Shown: positions 1 to 6,613 of the stretch, piece after piece
Layout of the letters: the number at the start of each line of letters is the position of its first letter
Position numbering within the stretch: position 1 is the stretch's first letter
DNA from: CAZBUK01 sp964495085
Lineage (GTDB): Bacteria > Bacteroidota > Ignavibacteria > T3Sed10-11
Direction of reading: 5' to 3'
Assembly (NCBI GenBank): GCA_964495085.1
Contig: CAZBUK010000121.1
Location: 1-9,007 of the forward strand
Length of the DNA: 9,007 nucleotides
The notes under the pieces: generated by a model
The model's database searches: none
Seen by the model: the letters and a program-made list of their open reading frames with translations, nothing else
What the model was told of the DNA's origin: nothing
Program-made: the position numbers and the translations under genes

Positions 1-148
1 TCACGGTCCCGGCAAGCTCGCTCGCGGGTGGCGCGAGCGCCTCGGCGGGATCGGGAAGAAAAACGGCGGGATCTCCGCCGGGCGTGTCCCCGGCGGCCGA
101 TGAAGCGGCAACGACGATCAGGAAGAGCAGGCGAGCGGTGCGTGTCAT
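1..148 (-). CDS. Exported protein, N-terminal fragment (partial gene)
   Basis: Reading the minus strand from the ATG at 148-146 gives 49 codons without a stop before the left edge, so only the N-terminus is visible. It begins MTRTARLLFLIVVAASSAAG: a basic start (R3, R6), a hydrophobic core (residues 7-15) and a small-residue end with a probable signal peptidase I site after A19 (S-A-A before G20). There is no Cys at the cleavage point, so it is not a lipoprotein. The mature part visible is rich in Ala, Pro and Asp, typical of a disordered leader segment. The start is well supported: GGAGG lies at 162-158, nine bases upstream, with a promoter further upstream. It is transcribed divergently from the oxidase operon. 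The function cannot be told from the fragment; only export to the periplasm or outside is supported. Confidence 0.72.
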   Translation of the reverse strand, partial: MTRTARLLFLIVVAASSAAGDTPGGDPAVFLPDPAEALAPPASELAGTV

Positions 149-157
149 ATGACAGTG

Positions 158-162
158 CCTCC
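158..162 (-). promoter_or_regulatory. Shine-Dalgarno site of the exported-protein gene
   Basis: The plus strand reads CCTCC, so the minus strand reads GGAGG, nine bases before the ATG at 148. It is the strongest ribosome binding site in the window and fixes the start of this partial gene. Confidence 0.7.
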
Positions 163-163
163 G

Positions 164-222
164 TCTGTATAATGAGTAATTATCGTGAATCCGCGAAGGA
201 CGTGGAGTTTCAATTATACAGA
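164..222. repeat. 10-bp perfect inverted repeat, possible operator pair
   Basis: TCTGTATAAT (164-173) and ATTATACAGA (213-222) are exact reverse complements separated by 39 bases; the centres are 49 bp apart. The right arm overlaps the -10 box of the minus-strand promoter. The left arm falls in the leader, just upstream of its ribosome binding site. Two half-sites or two operators of a repressor is one reading. AT-rich promoter sequence matching by chance is the other. Confidence 0.4.
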
Positions 223-241
223 GTCCGGCAGTTACATGCAA
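213..241 (-). promoter_or_regulatory. Promoter of the exported-protein gene
   Basis: On the minus strand TTGCAT (241-236) is followed after 17 bases by a perfect TATAAT (218-213), continuing as TATAATTG. Counted the Bacteroidota way, this is TTG, 20 bases, then 7 of 8 matches to TAnnTTTG. The transcript would start near 206 and leave a leader of about 58 bases before the ATG. The -10 box lies inside the right arm of a 10-bp inverted repeat, so it may be controlled there. The -35 box is weak (3 of 6). Confidence 0.55.
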
Positions 242-362
242 CGAGCGCGAAGCGGGGGAACCCTTCGGAATTCGCCGCTCGATGCCCGTTTCCCTCTGCA
301 CGGCCGCCGTAGGGAAGCTCAACTTTTTGTTATTCCGCATATTCAAAAATATTCATTCATGC

Positions 363-393
363 TTGACTATTTGCGAACATTCATTTAACTTTG
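363..393 (+). promoter_or_regulatory. Candidate promoter of the oxidase operon
   Basis: TTGACT at 363-368 matches the -35 consensus at 5 of 6 positions. The -10 region is poor by the sigma-70 rule (TAACTT). However, TAACTTTG at 386-393 is a full match to TAnnTTTG, placed 20 bases after the TTG, which is the spacing of Bacteroidota promoters. The start point would be near 400, giving a leader of roughly 110 bases before the ATG at 511. It sits in the AT-rich part of the divergent region. Confidence 0.45.
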
Positions 394-418
394 TGCCAGT
401 AGTGTGCTGGGGAGAATG

Positions 419-452
419 CCGGAAGCTTCTCTTGCCTTCTTCCGGTTGTTTC
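419..452 (+). promoter_or_regulatory. Leader hairpin, possible attenuator
   Basis: CCGGAAG (419-425) and CTTCCGG (439-445) form a perfect 7-bp stem with a 13-base loop. The stem is followed at once by TTGTTTC, a short T-rich run. It lies between the candidate promoter and the oxidase start codon, so it looks like a weak intrinsic terminator or attenuator in the leader. The T-tract is imperfect, and no upstream plus-strand gene needs a terminator here. Confidence 0.35.
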
Positions 453-510
453 GAACGCCAAATCAAATTTCACTTCAGGGTGTCTGCTCGAACATTTGTT
501 GGAGAACCGG

Positions 511-3500
511 ATGGTCCCTCTGTTCAGCGTGCACGGATACACGGCCGACGATCCGTTGGACCGCCTTCCGGCGGCTCGTCGATACGGCATCGCCATTGCC
601 GTTGCCGCCGTTGTCTCCGCGCTCTTTCTCTTTCTCATCTTCAACCTGCTCTCGATCGCCGGACTGAAATACGGCTGGCTCTTCTGGGTCGAAGTCGCGG
701 TGCTTGCGTTCATCTATACACCGCTCATCGTCGCGCTCCGTAAATCGAGCTCATTCGTCATCATGCTCATGCTGATGGCGGCGGGCATCCCGCTCGATCT
801 GCTCATCGAAGCGCAGTACCGGAGCGCGGGAGCGACGGGACTCTGGTGGTACAACGAGAGCGGCCTGCTGGGTTCGCTGCATCCGATGCTGCAGATCTTC
901 GTGGTCTGGACGGGGGATGCGTTCGTTGCCGGACCCCTCACGCTCTGGCTCGCCCGCATGCTCGCCAACGGCATGGTTCCCAAAACCGGCGGAGCCCCCC
1001 GCGCGTACGGCGAGCTCTATCCGGACGCGCTCGTCAAAGAGGAGCTGGTGAAGCCCGGCCGCGGGTACGACTTCATCGTGCTTCGCGGACTCGGCCTCAT
1101 CTACACCGCGTACCTGCTGTTGGTCCTCCTCGCGATCCTGGGGACCGCGCCGTATCCCGCGGCGCTCCGCGACTTCCTCGAGATGACCTACGCGAACCCC
1201 ACGCTCACCATCAACGCGTACATCAAGATCTCGGTGATGATCGTGCTGTCGTTCACCGGCGCGTATAACACCGGCCTGCGGTACCACGCCTCGCTCGCGC
1301 TGCTGGTCGGCCACCTCGTCTCCACGCTCGTCTCGCTCGGTCTGTACCTGGCGGATCCCGAAGGCGTATACGCGAGCTACCTGATGGCCTCGGTTATCGC
1401 CGATTTTCTGCTGGTCGTCCTGCTGGGCGTCATCATGGCGCGCAACCGCACGCAGGCGGCCGCGCACCGTCGGAGGAGGGAATTCCCCGTATTCTACTCG
1501 GTTCCGTACCGGCTCACGAAAGTGTTCTATTATATATTCGGCACCGTCCTGCTGCTTATCGTACCGGGAATCCTCTTCCTCCGCTTCCTGCTCGACGGCG
1601 TCGATGGATGGGGAGCCATATACGGTTTCCCCGATCCGCAGGTCGCGAATACCGTCACCAAGTACGCGACGCTGGCGTTCCTCGCCTATCTCGTCGCCGA
1701 GCGCGAAACGCTCCGCGATACGCTCGGAAAAGCGATCGTGCTCGCGTATATGGTGAGCGTCGTAGCGAGCGCGCTGTGGCTGCTCATCGGCGGCATGCTC
1801 TCGGAAATCGAAATCGCAACTCGCCATGGCGGGATCGCCCAGGCCGATTGGTATTTCATGCTGAACGTGGTGATGGACGGCATCGTCGTCATCCTGATCC
1901 TCTCGATACGGAAGATGTACTACTCGGTCGAGTACTCGATCATCACGATGAGTCCCTCGAACGCGCGGAACGTGCTCGGACTGCACGACGCCCTCTTCGG
2001 TCCGGACAACGGGGGGAGGAACGACGCGCTCGTCGCCATCGACCAGCACATCGCCGGAATACGCGGCCGTAAGCGGGGCTTGCTGAACTTCCCGTTCTGG
2101 ATTCTCGAACACGTCGCCGTTTCGATCTACGGCCTGCGTCCCGGTTTTTCCGCGATGGATTCGCGCGAGCAGCGGTACTTCCTGAGAAGGTACATACTCC
2201 GTCCGCCCGACGAGCGCGAGCGCTCGCAGATACCGATGATTGCCGAAACGTTTTACCGCATCGGCACGGCAGTGCATGCGCTGGTGAACCTCGCGCACTA
2301 CACGCTGCTCGGTGCGGCGAAGGAGATCGGCTACGTGCCGCCGGATGCGCGGGACCGGCTGCAGGGTGACTTTGCCTCGGCTGAGCCGCCGTTCGTTGCG
2401 GTCGCGCCCCTGCCGTCGGGTCCGGGCGATGCCGCGAACTATAAACCCGTCTCCGGCGAGGCGCCCGGAAAGCTCGCCGCCCCCCGCATCGTCACGCCCG
2501 TGGAGGAGCCCGACATACCCGACGAGGTCGATTACCTGATCGTGGGCTCGGGAGCGGGCGGCGCGGTCATGGCGTACCGGCTCGCATGCGAGGTGCAGGA
2601 TCCGTCGAAGATACTGGTCGTCGAGCGGGGTCCGCGCTATTCGCCGCTGCAGGATTTCAACGACGACGAGATGGCGATGGTCAGGAAGCTCTATAAGGAG
2701 GGGGGATTGCAGATGTCGAAAAGGTTCGACATCGTCGTGCTGCAGGGAGAGTGCGTCGGCGGAACCACCGTCATCAACAACGCGATCTGCTTCCCCATGC
2801 CCGATCATATTAAAAACCTCTGGCAGGACGAGTACAATCTGGATCTCGGGGGAATCGAATCGGCGTTCGACGAGACCGGCAAGGAGCTCGAGATCGGCAC
2901 GGTGGCGAAATCGGGGATCAATACGAAGGTGAAGGAAAAATTCCTCGAAGGGGTGCGGCGATACAACGAGGGGCCGCACGCGGAGAACGAGCTGCACGCT
3001 TCGATCCTCTATGCGAACCAGCGCAACGAGCTTGGCGAGGGACTGCACAACATAGGCAACAAGCGGCAGCGGAAACTATCGGTACTCGAAACCTATCTCC
3101 CCTGGGCGGAATCCCGCGGGGTGAAAATCGTGAGCAACACGAGCGCCGTCCGGCTCTTCACCGAAGGCGACCGCGCGGTGAAGGTCGTGCTCCGTTCGCG
3201 GATCGGCGCGATGAAGCAGGTGCGCGTCAGGCGGTCGGTCGTGCTTGCCGGTGGCGCGATCGCGAGCAGCCATTTTCTGATGCGGAGCTCGCTCGAGCGG
3301 GACGCGGAAAAAAATGTGGCCGGGAACATAGGGAAATACCTGAGCTGCAACTTCGCGTTTCCGTTCGTGTTCGAGTTCGACGAAGCCCTCGACGCGTTCG
3401 ACGGGACGCAGATCACCCTGGGCGCTCCTGACCCCACAAACCGCGCGATATTCGAGACGTATTTCAATCCGCCCGGCTCATTCGCGATTTCGCTGCCGTT

Positions 3501-4041
3501 CTACTTCGAGCGACACCGCAGGATGATGAGCCGGTACCGGAACCTCGTCAACTTCGGCGCGCTGGTCGGCTCCCAGCCGAACGGCACGATAACGCCGAAA
3601 GCCGACTGGCTCGACGGGAGGGCGTTCACATGGACGCTGGGACCGAAGGACGTGGAGCATATCAAATACGCGTTCCGAACGGTGCTCGAGCTCGGCGTAA
3701 GCTCCGGCGCGGTGCGCGCCGCGATCCCGACCGAACCCGGACTGGACATGCCCCTGACGCGGGAAAATATCGACGCGTTCAGAAAAGCCCTGGCGCATTT
3801 TCCGCTCTCCATGGCCGATCTGCGGCTGACCACCGCGCATCCCCAGGGAGGAAACAGAATGGCCGGAGCGAAATCCCGCCACCGGGACAGCCGCGTGGTC
3901 GACGAGCGGTTCAGAGTCGCCGGTTTGAGGAACGTCTTCGTGAGCGATGCCTCGGTATTCCCGACCGGCATCACGATCAATCCCCAGTGGACGATACTCG
4001 CCCTGAGCTCGCTCGCGTCGAAGTCCGTTCTCGAATCGTAG
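511..4041 (+). CDS. Membrane-domain/GMC flavin oxidoreductase fusion protein
   Basis: This 1176-residue protein is a fusion. Residues 1-470 hold about 12 hydrophobic segments (near 24-50, 57-76, 81-100, 127-149, 190-211, 239-257, 262-281, 289-310, 336-358, 385-397, 408-429, 450-466). Basic loops (RKSS, RNRTQ with HRRRR, IRK) place both ends in the cytoplasm. I do not recognise this domain. Residues 470-625 are a helical linker resembling the front of long-chain alcohol oxidases. Residues 671-1176 are a full GMC oxidoreductase: FAD-binding GSGAGG at 679-684, GGTTVINNA at 750-758, HPQGGNRM with the likely catalytic H1110, and INPQW with partner N1157. Family knowledge: GMC enzymes oxidise alcohols using FAD. 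Inference: it acts on a membrane-borne lipid alcohol and may pass electrons to the membrane. The ATG at 511 is preferred because GGAG lies six bases upstream; a TTG at 496 is the alternative. The lipoprotein gene follows after eight bases. Confidence 0.85.
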   Translation: MVPLFSVHGYTADDPLDRLPAARRYGIAIAVAAVVSALFLFLIFNLLSIAGLKYGWLFWVEVAVLAFIYTPLIVALRKSSSFVIMLMLMAAGIPLDLLIEAQYRSAGATGLWWYNESGLLGSLHPMLQIFVVWTGDAFVAGPLTLWLARMLANGMVPKTGGAPRAYGELYPDALVKEELVKPGRGYDFIVLRGLGLIYTAYLLLVLLAILGTAPYPAALRDFLEMTYANPTLTINAYIKISVMIVLSFTGAYNTGLRYHASLALLVGHLVSTLVSLGLYLADPEGVYASYLMASVIADFLLVVLLGVIMARNRTQAAAHRRRREFPVFYSVPYRLTKVFYYIFGTVLLLIVPGILFLRFLLDGVDGWGAIYGFPDPQVANTVTKYATLAFLAYLVAERETLRDTLGKAIVLAYMVSVVASALWLLIGGMLSEIEIATRHGGIAQADWYFMLNVVMDGIVVILILSIRKMYYSVEYSIITMSPSNARNVLGLHDALFGPDNGGRNDALVAIDQHIAGIRGRKRGLLNFPFWILEHVAVSIYGLRPGFSAMDSREQRYFLRRYILRPPDERERSQIPMIAETFYRIGTAVHALVNLAHYTLLGAAKEIGYVPPDARDRLQGDFASAEPPFVAVAPLPSGPGDAANYKPVSGEAPGKLAAPRIVTPVEEPDIPDEVDYLIVGSGAGGAVMAYRLACEVQDPSKILVVERGPRYSPLQDFNDDEMAMVRKLYKEGGLQMSKRFDIVVLQGECVGGTTVINNAICFPMPDHIKNLWQDEYNLDLGGIESAFDETGKELEIGTVAKSGINTKVKEKFLEGVRRYNEGPHAENELHASILYANQRNELGEGLHNIGNKRQRKLSVLETYLPWAESRGVKIVSNTSAVRLFTEGDRAVKVVLRSRIGAMKQVRVRRSVVLAGGAIASSHFLMRSSLERDAEKNVAGNIGKYLSCNFAFPFVFEFDEALDAFDGTQITLGAPDPTNRAIFETYFNPPGSFAISLPFYFERHRRMMSRYRNLVNFGALVGSQPNGTITPKADWLDGRAFTWTLGPKDVEHIKYAFRTVLELGVSSGAVRAAIPTEPGLDMPLTRENIDAFRKALAHFPLSMADLRLTTAHPQGGNRMAGAKSRHRDSRVVDERFRVAGLRNVFVSDASVFPTGITINPQWTILALSSLASKSVLES

Positions 4042-4049
4042 GTCTGCGC

Positions 4050-4907
4050 ATGAGATATTTATCTGTAGCCGTACAATCGATACTCGTACTATTATTGCTG
4101 TCCTGCGGGTCGTTCGAAAAGGCGGGAAGGAATGCAGGAGTTGGAGTGATGGAGGCTGTGACCGAGCGCGGTCCCCTAGCGGCTGAGTCGGTCCTCGGAG
4201 GAGTAGGGAGCGGCCTGCGGGACAGTGTTTTAAACGCCGAGACGCGCGCACGCATCGAAGAGCTCATCGATTCCGTCATGGTCCGGCTCGAGGGCCGGCT
4301 GGTTTCGTTGCGGGATACGACGCTCGGCGCGGATTTGCGCGAGCTGGTATCGGGAATAATGTACGCCGCCGCCGGCGATACGACGAGACTCCATCTCGCG
4401 AACCTGAGAGACGAGCTGATAGGGGACGAGACCCTGCGCCTCGTCGCCCGGCTTCGGACGGAGCTGCTCGGCGATTCAACCGCATCCGGAATCGGACTGC
4501 TCAGAGACGAATTGCTGGGCCCGAAAACGCAGGCGGCCGTCCGCGCCATCGTCGACAGCGCGATGGCGGGAATCGTCCGCAGCTATCGCGATGACCTGCA
4601 GCCCGGTTTGCGGGCGGACGTCGGCTTTATCCAGAAAAATGCCACTACCATCCTCCTGGTCGGAGGCGGAATCGTCATTGCGATCATATACATTGTCTGG
4701 CACCAGAAGAGAAAATTTCAACGCACCGCTAACCTGCTCACCTATCAGATCCATGAAATCCCCGACCGCCATGCCTACGACGAGCTGACTGCGCGGATTC
4801 GCAGGAAGGCGCAGGAGACCGGCATCGAGCCCGACCTCAGAAAAATATTGAAGGAACAGGGCATACTCGGCTCCGAAGCATGGACGCCGCCGCGGTCGAC
4901 AACCTGA
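4050..4907 (+). CDS. Repeat-containing lipoprotein with C-terminal membrane segment
   Basis: The 285-residue product starts with a lipoprotein signal, LVLLLLSCG, giving lipidation at Cys19. The residue after it is Gly, not Asp, so no inner-membrane retention signal of the enterobacterial kind is seen. Residues 87-166 consist of five 16-residue units built on LR-D-E-L-x-G-D-x-T, clearest at 119, 135 and 151. A longer unit at 56-83 aligns without gaps to 151-178 (LRD, T, DS and M kept). A hydrophobic segment at about 198-217 is followed by HQKRKFQR, which indicates a cytoplasmic tail of about 68 residues. Having both a lipid anchor and an inner-membrane span is unusual and suggests a protein crossing the periplasm. 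The ATG is eight bases after the oxidase stop, so the two are almost surely cotranscribed. I recognise no named family; the function is unknown. Confidence 0.75.
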   Translation: MRYLSVAVQSILVLLLLSCGSFEKAGRNAGVGVMEAVTERGPLAAESVLGGVGSGLRDSVLNAETRARIEELIDSVMVRLEGRLVSLRDTTLGADLRELVSGIMYAAAGDTTRLHLANLRDELIGDETLRLVARLRTELLGDSTASGIGLLRDELLGPKTQAAVRAIVDSAMAGIVRSYRDDLQPGLRADVGFIQKNATTILLVGGGIVIAIIYIVWHQKRKFQRTANLLTYQIHEIPDRHAYDELTARIRRKAQETGIEPDLRKILKEQGILGSEAWTPPRSTT

Positions 4908-4918
4908 AACCGGAGCAT

Positions 4919-6538
4919 ATGAACACCGTTATCATCAGCGATTTCCACATGTGCGCGGGAACGAACCCGTCGACGGGAATGACCTCCCGCCTCGAGGATT
5001 TTGTAAACGATCACGTTTTTGACGTGTTCCTCGACTGGCTCGAAAAGCGGCACGAAAATACCTGCCATCTCATATTTGCGGGCGACCTCTTCGACTATCA
5101 GCAGGTGATCGATCAACCCGACCCGGCGGAGATCAGAACGTTCGATATCCCGATCCACCGGGACGATCTGAAGCCGTCGCTCTTCGCCCGGTACGAGCTG
5201 CCCGACAGGGAGATTCTCCGTTCGGCAGATTTCGACCGGGCGCAGGTAACGGATCTCTCGGAGTACTGGACGATTGAAACCCGCGTCGAAGGACTGGGAA
5301 CCGAGGAGGAGGCGGTGCTCTTCAAGACGAAGAAGATCATCGACGGGCATCCGGTCTTTTTCAAATCTCTCTCACGCTTCGTTGCGAACGGCAACCGGGT
5401 AACGATACTGCGGGGAAATCACGACGTCGAGCTTGCCTGGGAATCCTCGCAGAAGCTCATCCGGAAGCACTGCGCGGAGTTGGCGGGAAAAGAGACGGAT
5501 TCGTTCCGGATCGATTTCCTTCCTCTCTACTATTACGAAAAGGGGAAAGTATACGTCGAACACGGCCAGCAGGCGGAGGGAACGACCGCCCTCCGGCACG
5601 TGTACGCTCCCTTTATGCTCGCGCACACTGGAGGCGACCGGCTCATCGAGCTTGATTTTTCATCGTTCCTGGTCCGGTACCTCATAAACCGCGTCGAGTC
5701 GATCAATCCGCTCTCGGACAACGTCCGCCCGCGCAGCAAGTATTTCAAGTGGCTCGTTCGGGAACACCCTGCCAGCTCGATAGCGATCGTCGCGATCGTC
5801 CTGCCGCGCGTGAGAAAGCTGTGGAAGAAGTTTGTGACCCCCGCGGGACTGGAGGATGCCGCGATCAGGCAGAGGGAAGAGATGAAGCGATCGTCGGAGG
5901 CGACCGGTCTCCCGCTGAAAGCCGCTGAGGAAATCGAGGCGGCGAAGGACCCGCCGACCCTTCCGCGCGGAAAGAAGTACGTAGTCAACGTGGTGCTGAA
6001 AGCCGCGGGAAAGGCGTTGTTCTATCTGGTATTAACGCTGGCCGCGCTGTCGCTCTACCTCGCGACCGGCAAAGCGCTGCTCCCGGAGTTGAGCTCGTAT
6101 TCGGTGGGGGGATATGCGCTCTACCTGCTCACCCGTTTCGCGTTCTACATCCTGCCTCCGGCGATTTTGGCGATTATTTACCTGAACCGCGTGGGGAGGA
6201 GGAAGGAACGGTTGCGCTTTACGAGGAAGCCGGTCGATAGCGGCTCGGCTCCTTTGTTCCGCGCCTATGTATCGAACATCCACGCCGTACTGAAGAAGTA
6301 TGACGCGGCGGTTCCGGTCATCGTCACCGGCCATACGCACTACTGCGATTCGTTTCGGATCGAGCCGGACGTCGTCTATTATAATACGGGGTCGTGGATG
6401 TTCGTCCTCAATCCCGAAGAACAGGTCTTCAGAGAGAAATACACCTTTTCATTCACCGAGCTGACCCCCGCCGGTTCGTCGCTTAGGCAGTTCGACACGG
6501 CAACCCGGACGGACGTGCCGGTCGTCGTCGAACACTGA
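4919..6538 (+). CDS. Membrane-associated calcineurin-like metallophosphoesterase
   Basis: This 539-residue protein has the metal-binding motifs of calcineurin-fold phosphoesterases: SDFH (D8, H10), AGDLFD (D56), RGNHD (N167, H168), VEHGQ (H215) and TGHTHYCD (H472, H474). Between VEHGQ and GHTH there are about 255 residues, far more than usual. They include a weakly hydrophobic stretch (285-302) and two membrane segments (about 364-383 and 399-423). The basic sequence RVGRRKERLRF follows the hairpin, placing both catalytic halves in the cytoplasm. Relatives of this fold include LpxH-type lipid pyrophosphatases, so a phosphorylated or nucleotide-linked lipid is a fair guess for the substrate, not a demonstrated one. 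The start at 4919 puts the first beta strand (NTVIISDFH) at the N-terminus and has GGAG three bases upstream, which is close. An ATG at 4880 would add 13 residues and overlap the lipoprotein gene by 28 bases. Confidence 0.82.
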   Translation: MNTVIISDFHMCAGTNPSTGMTSRLEDFVNDHVFDVFLDWLEKRHENTCHLIFAGDLFDYQQVIDQPDPAEIRTFDIPIHRDDLKPSLFARYELPDREILRSADFDRAQVTDLSEYWTIETRVEGLGTEEEAVLFKTKKIIDGHPVFFKSLSRFVANGNRVTILRGNHDVELAWESSQKLIRKHCAELAGKETDSFRIDFLPLYYYEKGKVYVEHGQQAEGTTALRHVYAPFMLAHTGGDRLIELDFSSFLVRYLINRVESINPLSDNVRPRSKYFKWLVREHPASSIAIVAIVLPRVRKLWKKFVTPAGLEDAAIRQREEMKRSSEATGLPLKAAEEIEAAKDPPTLPRGKKYVVNVVLKAAGKALFYLVLTLAALSLYLATGKALLPELSSYSVGGYALYLLTRFAFYILPPAILAIIYLNRVGRRKERLRFTRKPVDSGSAPLFRAYVSNIHAVLKKYDAAVPVIVTGHTHYCDSFRIEPDVVYYNTGSWMFVLNPEEQVFREKYTFSFTELTPAGSSLRQFDTATRTDVPVVVEH

Positions 6539-6542
6539 AAGG

Positions 6543-6573
6543 TTGACTCATTCCCAAAAATCGGTTACATTTA
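6543..6573 (+). promoter_or_regulatory. Promoter of the amidinotransferase-fold hydrolase gene
   Basis: TTGACT (6543-6548) is followed after 17 bases by TACATT (6566-6571). Read the Bacteroidota way, it is TTG, 20 bases, then TACATTTA, a 7 of 8 match to TAnnTTTG. A start near 6579 would leave a leader of about 35 bases. It lies just after the phosphoesterase stop, so the downstream gene has its own transcript. Confidence 0.5.
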
Positions 6574-6587
6574 CCCAATCAACCGAT
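6560..6587 (+). repeat. 7-bp inverted repeat across the promoter
   Basis: ATCGGTT (6560-6566) and AACCGAT (6581-6587) are exact reverse complements with a 14-base loop. The repeat brackets the -10/-7 box and the predicted start point. It could be an operator, or a weak terminator of the upstream operon; no T-run follows, which argues against a terminator. Confidence 0.3.
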
Positions 6588-6613
6588 CCTTCTAAACCAC
6601 TAGACGCACATGC

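Larger units (their letters stand above)
149..510. other. Divergent intergenic region (362 bp)
   Basis: No gene is supported here: the short open frames have no ribosome binding sites and recognisable composition for none. The left part (149-241) holds the promoter and leader of the minus-strand exported protein. Bases 242-310 are GC-rich and include a weak, bulged hairpin (CGAAG at 248-252 with CTTCG at 263-267). Bases 315-400 are distinctly AT-rich and contain the candidate promoter of the plus-strand operon together with repeated ATTCAT words. Bases 400-510 would be its transcribed leader, with one hairpin. Confidence 0.6.

Noticed and set aside
28..312. 94-residue plus-strand open frame at the left end
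   Set aside because: It is Arg-rich with no ribosome site and runs antisense to the signal-peptide gene at 1-148, which has a GGAGG site and a promoter.
416..667. Possible leader peptide starting at ATG 416
   Set aside because: The GGAG lies only one base from the ATG, the frame runs deep into the oxidase gene out of phase, and the product has no run of regulatory codons.
751..3048. 765-residue open frame antisense to the oxidase
   Set aside because: It is a mirror of the oxidase coding frame in GC-rich DNA: low-complexity, rich in Arg, His, Asp and Glu, with no motifs, while the plus strand encodes an unmistakable GMC protein.
3630..4049. Upstream extension of the lipoprotein reading frame
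   Set aside because: It overlaps the conserved end of the GMC domain (H1110, N1157) and would bury the lipoprotein signal inside the protein. The ATG at 4050 gives a proper lipobox.
3478..4251. 257-residue minus-strand open frame across the oxidase/lipoprotein junction
   Set aside because: It overlaps two well-supported plus-strand genes, is Arg-rich and has no recognisable motifs or ribosome site.
6560..6599. Rho-independent terminator after the phosphoesterase gene
   Set aside because: The 7-bp stem has a large 14-base loop, a low-stability AT-containing stem and no T-run after it, and it overlaps a better-supported promoter.
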